This document shows positions 6,629 to 11,180 of a stretch of DNA of 11,180 nucleotides, one piece after another. The stretch is taken from the NCBI GenBank assembly GCA_900549185.1, contig URNM01000062.1, forward strand, positions 1-11,180. The letters are read 5' to 3'. The position numbers and the translations under genes were made by a program. The number at the start of each line of letters is the position of its first letter. Positions within the stretch are counted from its first letter, which is position 1. The stretch is from an uncultured Collinsella sp. (lineage in GTDB: Bacteria > Actinomycetota > Coriobacteriia > Coriobacteriales > Coriobacteriaceae). Under the pieces are notes generated by a model, which saw only the letters and a program-made list of their open reading frames with translations, was not told where the DNA came from and searched no databases.

Positions 6629-8059
6629 CTACTTTGCCCCGTGACCCATCTCGACGACCTTGGACAGCGATCCAAACACGCCCTCGTCAGCCACGAGCTG
6701 TGCCTCAGCGCGCTCAAGCTGCACGGCAACGGCGGCAGGGGCGGTGCCGCCCTCGGTCGTGCGCGCGGCGACAATCGACGGGATGTCGAGCGCCTCGGTA
6801 ATGTCGCGCTCAAAGAGCGGGCTTGCCTCCTGGAACACCTCAAACGGCAGGTCCTCAAGATTGCAGCCGCGCTTCTCGCACATCAGAACCAGATGCCCCA
6901 CCACGGCATGTGCCTCGCGGAACGGCAGACCACGCTTAGCCAGGTAATCGGCAACATCGGTGGCGGCAAGGTGACCCACGCCGCACTCGCGCGCCATGGC
7001 ATCCTCGTTGACGGTCCAAGTCGAAATCATACCGGCCATAACCGACAGGCACTGCATGAGCGTATGGGCGGTATCGAGCGCGCCCTCCTTGTCCTCCTGC
7101 AAGTCCTTGTTATAAGCAAGCGGCAGGCCCTTCATGGTCACGAGAAGCTGCACCAGGTTGCCATACACACGACCGCTCTTGCCGCGGATAAGCTCGGCAA
7201 AGTCGGGATTCTTCTTCTGCGGCATGATGGACGAGCCGGTGGAGTACGAGTCGGAAAGCGTGATAAAGCCAAATTCGGAGCTCGACCACAGCACGAACTC
7301 CTCGGAAAGACGCGACAGGTGCATGGCCATGACGGAGCCGGCGTAATGCAGATCGAGCAGGAAATCACGGTCGGAAACAGCATCGAGCGAATTGGGGATC
7401 ACGCCCGCAAAGCCAAGTTCGGCAGACGTCATCTGACGATCGAGCGGATAGCTCGTACCGGCAAGCGCGGCAGCACCCAGCGGGCAGTTGTCAGCGGCAT
7501 CAAAGGCGGCCTTCAGGCGTGTAAAGTCGCGCGCGAACATCCAGGAATACGCCAGCAGATGATGCGACAGCAGCACGGGCTGAGCGTGCTGCATGTGCGT
7601 GTAGCCCGGCAAAATCACCTTGTCGTACTTCTTAGCCGCATCCACCAGCACATGGCGCAGCTCTAGATTGGCCTCCATGAGCTCCTTGGCCAGCGCCTTG
7701 ACGCCCAGGCGCGTGTCGGTCGCCACCTGGTCGTTGCGCGAACGTCCGGTATGCAAGCGCTTGCCAGCCTCGCCGATGCGACGCGTCAGCTCGCTCTCGA
7801 TGGACATATGAATGTCCTCGTCGTTGATGTCGAAGGTGAAGTTGCCGGCATCGATATCCTGTTCGATTCCGGTCAGACCCTCGGCAATCGCCTGCTCGTC
7901 CTCGGCACTGATGATGCCCTGGGCCGCCAGCATTTTGGCATGCGCCTTAGAGCCGGCGATATCCTGTTTATAGAGATGTTTGTCGACCGGCAGCGACGCG
8001 CCAAACTCCTGCGTGACCTCGGCCACGCCTGCCTCAAAACGACCACCCCAAAGAGCCAT
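6629..8059 (-). CDS. argH: Argininosuccinate lyase
   Basis: Last step of arginine synthesis: splits argininosuccinate into arginine and fumarate. It belongs to the fumarase/aspartase superfamily and works as a tetramer. The 476 residues are slightly longer than the usual 460. The start MALWGGRF is typical. TGRSRNDQ lies at 104-111, GYTHMQ at 152-157 with the conserved His155, and the signature GSSIMPQKKNP at 275-285 with the catalytic serine at 276-277. The start is ATG at 8059; AAAGGGG is 9 bases upstream, while the frame's extension to 8134 has no family likeness. It lies downstream of argG in the same direction but 522 bp away, beyond a strong hairpin and a small ORF, so it probably has its own promoter. 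It has its own terminator. Confidence 0.97.
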   Translation of the reverse strand: MALWGGRFEAGVAEVTQEFGASLPVDKHLYKQDIAGSKAHAKMLAAQGIISAEDEQAIAEGLTGIEQDIDAGNFTFDINDEDIHMSIESELTRRIGEAGKRLHTGRSRNDQVATDTRLGVKALAKELMEANLELRHVLVDAAKKYDKVILPGYTHMQHAQPVLLSHHLLAYSWMFARDFTRLKAAFDAADNCPLGAAALAGTSYPLDRQMTSAELGFAGVIPNSLDAVSDRDFLLDLHYAGSVMAMHLSRLSEEFVLWSSSEFGFITLSDSYSTGSSIMPQKKNPDFAELIRGKSGRVYGNLVQLLVTMKGLPLAYNKDLQEDKEGALDTAHTLMQCLSVMAGMISTWTVNEDAMARECGVGHLAATDVADYLAKRGLPFREAHAVVGHLVLMCEKRGCNLEDLPFEVFQEASPLFERDITEALDIPSIVAARTTEGGTAPAAVAVQLERAEAQLVADEGVFGSLSKVVEMGHGAK

Positions 8060-8113
8060 GGAACCGTCCCCTTTCTCCAAATACCAAAACAAGCGCCCAA
8101 AGCAATGCGCCAT

Positions 8114-8131
8114 ATCGCTAAAGCGATTTTT
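8114..8131. repeat. Short palindrome upstream of argH
   Basis: ATCGCT (8114-8119), AA, AGCGAT (8122-8127) form an inverted repeat; a T-run at 8127-8131 follows on the plus strand. On the minus strand it follows TTGAAA (8134-8129), a possible -35, but no well-spaced -10 is seen. It could be an operator for argH or a weak plus-strand terminator with nothing obvious to terminate. Confidence 0.25.
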
Positions 8132-8177
8132 CAACCGCTAGTTTTACACATTCCCCACCGTGTGCAGAGCCATGTAG

Positions 8178-8348
8178 CTAATTTGCAAAGAAGTGACGCG
8201 CCATGCACTTGGCGCCCAACGTCTCCCTCCGGATGTTGCCCTGCGAACCATCGATCCAGGCCTTTAGGCTCATAGGAACGTCCTCGACCTTTGCAGCATC
8301 GAACTCGGGCGCGAGGGCAAGTAAAACATGCGCGAAAGCATTGAACAT
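8178..8348 (-). CDS. Small hypothetical protein, 56 residues, between argG and argH
   Basis: ATG at 8348 is preceded by GAGGAG at an 8-base gap, and the frame closes with TAG at 8178-8180. Roughly two thirds of codons end in G or C, like the neighbouring genes but less strict. The product starts MFNAFAHVLLALAPEF, with a mildly hydrophobic N-terminus too short to be a clear membrane segment. It has a single Trp, IRRETLGAKCMARHFF near the end, and one Cys. I do not recognise a family. It lies 118 bp upstream of argH on the same strand and about 50 bp downstream of the argG hairpin. It could be a small protein gene cotranscribed with argH, a translated leader, or a gene remnant. Confidence 0.45.
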   Translation of the reverse strand: MFNAFAHVLLALAPEFDAAKVEDVPMSLKAWIDGSQGNIRRETLGAKCMARHFFAN

Positions 8349-8398
8349 AATGGATACTCCTCATATATATAGGCGCAGAGCCGCCAAATTGATAGAAG

Positions 8399-8428
8399 GA
8401 GCCCCGCCGGACAACCCCGGCGGGGCTC
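8399..8428 (-). terminator. Strong hairpin after argG, probable terminator
   Basis: GAGCCCCGCCGG and CCGGCGGGGCTC make a perfect 12-bp stem around a 6-base loop. On the minus strand it is followed by CTTCTATCAATTT, a poor U-tract. It stands 154 bp after the argG stop; the bases between (8429-8581) hold nothing else I can support. It should reduce or end argG transcription before the small ORF and argH. Confidence 0.6.
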
Positions 8429-8581
8429 GGACTCAGCCACAGTCGCGGCATCATATATGCGGGCGGAACGTAGGGGCCACCGATGTTAAGAAGTGTCAGC
8501 AAGCATAACGAAAGGTAGGGACCCCGTGCGCCCGTTATGTATCACGCGGATGGGCCGCGCGGATACCAAGGGAAGGAAGGC

Positions 8582-9808
8582 TTAAGCCTGGGCGGCAGCA
8601 GAGCTGGGGCCCTGGACCTTTGCCCACGTCTTGAGCGACAGCGTATCGATCTCGATAAAGCCGGCGCTGGCCTTCTCGTCAAACGTGGTGTCACGGTCGT
8701 AGGTGGCCAGGCCGTAGTCGTAGAGGCTGAAGGGGCTCTTGCGGCCGACGACATGGCAGTTGCCCTTAAAGAACTTCAGACGGACAGTGCCGGTCACGAA
8801 CTTCTGGGTATCGGCCATAAAGGCATCGAGCGCGTTTTTGAGCGGGCTGTACCACTGGCCGTTGTACACGGCGGTGGCCCAATCCTGCTCGAGCTTGATC
8901 TTGGTCTTGAGCAGGTCGCCCTCGACGCAGATGTCCTCGAGCGCCTTGTGGGCGGTGATGAGCGTCAGGGCTCCGGGAACCTCATAGCACTCACGGCTCT
9001 TGAGGCCCACCAGACGATCCTCGACCAGATCGAGACGGCCAAAGCCGTTATCGCCCGAAATCTTGTTGAGGGCGATGACGATCTCGGAGAGCTTCATCTT
9101 CTTGCCGTCGACGGCGACGGGCTTGCCGGCCTCAAACTCAATCTCGGTGTAGGTCGGGGTGTCCGGCGTGTCCTCGGGGTTCTTGGTCATAACCCAAGCG
9201 TCGTCGAGCGGCTCGTTCCAGGGATCCTCCAGGTGACCGCACTCAATGGCACGACCCCACAGGTTGTCGTCGATGGAGTAGGGGTTGTCGTTGGCACCCT
9301 CGGGAACCGGCACGTTGTGGGCGTGGGCATAGGCGACCTCGTCGGGACGGCACTTCAGGTCCCACTCGCGAACCGGGGCGATAACCTTGAGCTCGGGGTC
9401 GAGGGCCTTGACGGCGGCCTCAAAACGGACCTGATCGTTACCCTTGCCGGTGCAGCCGTGGGCGACGTAGGTCGCGCCAAACTCGTGGGCGACCTCGACA
9501 AGCTTCTTGGCAAGCAGCGGGCGAGAAAGGGCGGAGAGCAGCGGATACTTATTCTCGTACATGGAGTTTGCGGCGATGGCCTTAGTCAAGAACTCATCAG
9601 AGAACTCGTCGCGCAGGTCGAGCACCTGGCAATCGAGAACGCCCAGGTCGAGCGCCTTCTGCTTCTTTGCATCCAGGCCGGTCTCCTCCTGGCCCACGTT
9701 GCCGCAGACGCAAACGACATCGAGATTCTTCTCGTCCTGGAGCCACTTGACACATACGGATGTATCAAGACCACCGGAATATGCGAGAACGACTTTTTCC
9801 TTGCTCAT
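8582..9808 (-). CDS. argG: Argininosuccinate synthase
   Basis: Joins citrulline and aspartate with ATP to give argininosuccinate, AMP and pyrophosphate, the step before ArgH. The product is 408 residues, the usual length for the type 1 enzyme. The N-terminal ATP-pyrophosphatase loop AYSGGLDTS is at 9-17. HGCTGKGNDQVRFE at 117-130 and SIDDNLWGR at 178-186 are family landmarks for substrate binding. The start is ATG at 9808, with AAAGGA 7 bases upstream; the frame is open to 9859, but that stretch is not family sequence. Upstream lie a candidate attenuator (9962-10021), an arginine-rich leader peptide (10014-10088) and a candidate promoter near 10192-10219, suggesting arginine-dependent control. 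A 434-codon frame on the opposite strand is a shadow. Confidence 0.97.
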   Translation of the reverse strand: MSKEKVVLAYSGGLDTSVCVKWLQDEKNLDVVCVCGNVGQEETGLDAKKQKALDLGVLDCQVLDLRDEFSDEFLTKAIAANSMYENKYPLLSALSRPLLAKKLVEVAHEFGATYVAHGCTGKGNDQVRFEAAVKALDPELKVIAPVREWDLKCRPDEVAYAHAHNVPVPEGANDNPYSIDDNLWGRAIECGHLEDPWNEPLDDAWVMTKNPEDTPDTPTYTEIEFEAGKPVAVDGKKMKLSEIVIALNKISGDNGFGRLDLVEDRLVGLKSRECYEVPGALTLITAHKALEDICVEGDLLKTKIKLEQDWATAVYNGQWYSPLKNALDAFMADTQKFVTGTVRLKFFKGNCHVVGRKSPFSLYDYGLATYDRDTTFDEKASAGFIEIDTLSLKTWAKVQGPSSAAAQA

Positions 9809-9882
9809 GGCTGTTTCCTTTCGCCCTTGGTAGCTAGTTAGAACATCGGTCAGTTGCAAGTCATTTCAAGGTCACATACCGT

Positions 9883-9944
9883 GCAATATCAGGTTAAATA
9901 GCAAAAATCAGCACATACATGCCCTAGAAACATGCAGCAATATC
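9883..9944. repeat. Direct repeat GCAATATC upstream of argG
   Basis: GCAATATC occurs at 9883-9890 and 9937-9944, 54 bp apart, about five helical turns. CACATAC also occurs twice (9873-9879 and 9912-9918), and CATGC twice (9919-9923 and 9931-9935). The cluster lies 65-140 bp upstream of argG, between the attenuator and the gene. It may be a regulator site such as an ArgR box, but I see no clear match to a known ARG-box consensus. Confidence 0.3.
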
Positions 9945-9961
9945 GTGCTAAAACCCAACGA

Positions 9962-10021
9962 CCTCAAAATGACTCTGTTGAGGCGTTACGCCCCATAAGG
10001 ACAGAGACGATTGTTATCGTC
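9962..10021 (-). promoter_or_regulatory. Candidate arginine attenuator of argG (competing hairpins)
   Basis: Three hairpins can form in the minus-strand RNA. D: GACGAT (10021-10016), loop AACA, ATCGTC (10011-10006); it overlaps the last arginine codons and stop of the leader peptide. B: CTCTGT (10006-10001) with ACAGAG (9978-9973), enclosing UGGGGCG (9995-9989) and CGCCUCA (9985-9979), followed by UCAUUUU. A: CCUCAA (9983-9978) with UUGAGG (9967-9962). A excludes B, while D and B share only one base. The likely reading is that a ribosome finishing the leader leaves D and B to form and stops transcription. A ribosome stalled on the terminal CGA codons would cover the 5' arm of B and let A form. 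The pairings are seen directly; the mechanism is inferred. Confidence 0.6.
9966..10006 (-). terminator. Attenuator terminator hairpin in the argG leader
   Basis: A 6-bp outer stem, a 5-base bulge on the 5' side, a 7-bp inner stem with one G-U pair and a UAA loop are followed directly by UCAUUUU. The U-tract is short, so termination may be partial, which suits an attenuator. It lies about 160 bp upstream of the argG start codon and 8 bases past the leader peptide stop. Confidence 0.5.
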
Positions 10022-10088
10022 GTCGGGAAATTGCGCGCTGGCGTCGGATGGCATTGTCTGCAGTGGTGATGATCTTTACGAACTGCAT
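10014..10088 (-). CDS. Arginine-rich leader peptide of argG, 24 residues
   Basis: ATG at 10088 follows AAGGAG (10100-10095) with a 6-base gap, one of the best ribosome binding sites in the window. The peptide has 24 residues and ends at TAA (10016-10014). Its last eleven residues read IRRQRAISRRR: arginine at 15, 16, 18, 22, 23 and 24, with the final three all CGA. CGA is not the preferred arginine codon in the neighbouring genes, which mostly use CGC or CGT. A cluster of codons for the pathway's end product, a short peptide, a strong ribosome site and hairpins beginning within the stop codon are the marks of ribosome-mediated attenuation leaders such as those of trp and his operons. Its role as a sensor of arginyl-tRNA is inferred. 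It is too short for routine gene callers. Confidence 0.75.
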   Translation of the reverse strand: MQFVKIITTADNAIRRQRAISRRR

Positions 10089-10191
10089 CTGCCTCTCCTT
10101 TCACGTATCGCCGGGCGCAATTCAAATATCGCAAACGGTACCTTTTCCTCGGTAAGCGGCTCTTTTGCCGTCTCCGTTTTCGATGTTCGCT

Positions 10192-10219
10192 ATATTACGA
10201 TAAAGTGCACGCTGCGCAA
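10192..10219 (-). promoter_or_regulatory. Candidate promoter of the argG leader transcript
   Basis: On the minus strand TTGCGC (10219-10214), 16 bp, TAATAT (10197-10192) predicts a start near 10185. That is about 97 nt before the leader peptide ATG and about 377 nt before argG. The matches are moderate (three and four of six). A small CGGC/GCCG hairpin lies between start and leader. Confidence 0.35.
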
Positions 10220-10264
10220 GCGGCAAATTCAAATTTCTGAAAAGTTTTTTCATTAGTTTGTGAA

Positions 10265-10327
10265 TTGCAGTGCAAATACGCACCATTCCTGCGAAAATAC
10301 GCTCGACTACTAGTTGATGGTTATAAC
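10265..10327 (+). promoter_or_regulatory. Candidate control region of the Cof-type HAD gene
   Basis: AAATACGC occurs twice, at 10274-10281 and 10295-10302, spaced 21 bp, two helical turns. TTGCAGTGCAA (10265-10275) is a short palindrome beside the first copy. A TATAAC -10-like hexamer lies at 10322-10327, 20 bp after the second copy, with no good -35 at normal distance. A weak -35 next to phased repeats would fit activator binding, but this is inference. Confidence 0.35.
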
Positions 10328-10362
10328 GTCTGAAACAATCTCGAAACGAAAGGCGCATTTTT

Positions 10363-11131
10363 ATGCAAACTTACGAATCGGACGCCAACATCGGCAACAT
10401 TAAGATTCTCGCCGTCGATATGGACAAGACGCTGCTGACCGACGAGCGTGTGCTGCCCCAGGGTCTTGATGAGCGCCTGGACAAGCTCGCCGACGCCGGC
10501 ATCGTATTCTGCCCCGCCAGCGGACGTCCCGCCCCCAAGCTCGAGGAGATGTTCGAGGGCATCAAAAACCGCCTTGCTTTTTGTCCCGACAACGGAGCGT
10601 GCGTGATCTATCGCGGCAGCTATATCTATAAGAGCAATATTGACGTGGAGCTGTATCAGCAGGTCTTGAGCCGTGCCTCGGAGGATCCTCGCGCTGTCCC
10701 CGTCCTGTGCTGCTTCGACGAGTTCTACGTGCTTGCCCGCGACCATCAATACCACGACGAGATCAGCGTCTACTACAACACAATCAACTACGTCGACAGC
10801 TTTGAGGGCATTGATTTCGAGTCCAACAAGATTTCGGTCTTCTTCCCCGGCTACGACGCCGAGCCCGCTTTCCGCGAGACCTATAGCCCCGAGTTCTCGG
10901 ACAAGCTCTACGTCACCAACGCCGGGCGCGAGTGGATCGACTTTATGAACCTGGGCGTCGACAAGGGCGCCGGCGTCGCGCACCTGTGCGAACACCTGGG
11001 CATCGATATTGCCGATGCTGCCGCCGTAGGCGATACCTACAACGACATCCCCATGCTGGAGCGCGTCGGGCACAGCTTTATCGTGGACAATGCCGAGGAG
11101 CACATGAACGCGCATGCCAAGTGGCGCATTC
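10363..11131 (+). CDS. Cof-type HAD-IIB phosphatase, C-terminus missing at contig edge
   Basis: Probable sugar-phosphate or cofactor phosphatase of the Cof/YbiV group; exact substrate unknown. Motif I DMDKTLL has Asp19 and Asp21. Motif II Ser53 lies in PASGRP, motif III Lys201 in VDKGAG, and motif IV GDTYNDIPML holds Asp224 and Asp228. The large insert between motifs II and III (about 85-190) is a C2 cap. 256 complete codons precede the adapter; full members are about 260-280 residues, so only the last few turns are lost. The start is ATG at 10363, with GAAAGG 9 bases upstream. The frame reads on into adapter sequence without a stop, giving a false tail containing SYTHLRAHET. It is divergent from argG. 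Confidence 0.9.
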
Positions 11132-11180
11132 CTGTCTCTTATACACATCTCCGAGCCCACGAGACACTGAGCGATCTCGT
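11132..11180. other. Illumina Nextera read-2/P7 adapter, not genomic
   Basis: Bases 11132-11150 are the reverse-complement mosaic end (CTGTCTCTTATACACATCT). Bases 11151-11165 are the read-2 arm (CCGAGCCCACGAGAC), 11166-11173 an i7 index (ACTGAGCG), and 11174-11180 the start of the P7 side (ATCTCGT). Genomic sequence ends at 11131. A minus-strand frame starting here with MGSEMCIRDR is the well-known adapter peptide and is not a gene. Confidence 0.99.

Larger units (their letters stand above)
9809..10362. other. 554-bp regulatory gap between argG and a Cof-type HAD gene
   Basis: This gap separates two divergent genes. The argG half contains the leader peptide, attenuator hairpins and repeats described separately. 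The right end (10220-10362) is AT-rich and belongs to the HAD gene's promoter region. Longer frames on either strand (10011-10256 plus, 10122-10358 minus) lack good starts or overlap these control elements, and I do not accept them as genes. Confidence 0.7.

Noticed and set aside
8131..8502. 123-codon minus-strand frame across the argG-argH gap
   Set aside because: It reads through the terminator hairpin and overlaps the better-supported 56-codon ORF in another frame, without a good start site.
8537..9841. 434-codon open frame opposite argG, and similar long frames opposite argH and cyuA
   Set aside because: All lie antisense to clearly identified enzymes, lack family features and have the composition expected from reverse-reading biased codons.
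10122..10358. 78-codon minus-strand frame upstream of the argG leader
   Set aside because: Its start overlaps the ribosome site of the divergent HAD gene, it has no Shine-Dalgarno site, and it covers the likely promoters of both genes.

Overview
The window looks like one short-read contig of a Gram-positive, moderately GC-rich bacterium with untrimmed Illumina Nextera adapter at both ends. Genomic DNA runs from 51 to 11131. The protein sequences, the codon use with strong G/C third positions, and the mix of ATG, GTG and TTG starts behind strong Shine-Dalgarno sites fit a gut actinobacterium of the class Coriobacteriia, most likely near Collinsella. This assignment is from general recognition, not from a search.

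Left part (51-2559), all on the minus strand: a YigZ/IMPACT-family gene cut by the contig edge, the RNase P RNA gene rnpB, and rpsA for ribosomal protein S1 with a strong terminator. Middle (2875-6243): a HAD phosphatase (+) and an L-cysteine desulfidase-like gene (-) that share their stop codons in a CTAG, then rpiB (+) and ndk (-), each with its own terminator between them. Right part: argH and argG on the minus strand, the last two enzymes of arginine synthesis. They are separated by 522 bp that hold a strong hairpin and an undescribed 56-codon ORF. A Cof-type HAD phosphatase (+) is cut by the right contig edge.

The most interesting element lies upstream of argG. At 10014-10088 (minus) there is a 24-codon ORF behind a near-perfect Shine-Dalgarno site. 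Six of its last ten residues are arginine, ending in three consecutive CGA codons just before the stop. It runs directly into mutually exclusive hairpins (9962-10021), one of which is followed by a short U-tract. This has the layout of a ribosome-mediated arginine attenuator for argG. Regulation of arginine genes in bacteria is usually attributed to ArgR, so a peptide attenuator here would be notable.

The rest is ordinary housekeeping sequence. I see no mobile element, CRISPR array, tRNA or defence system.
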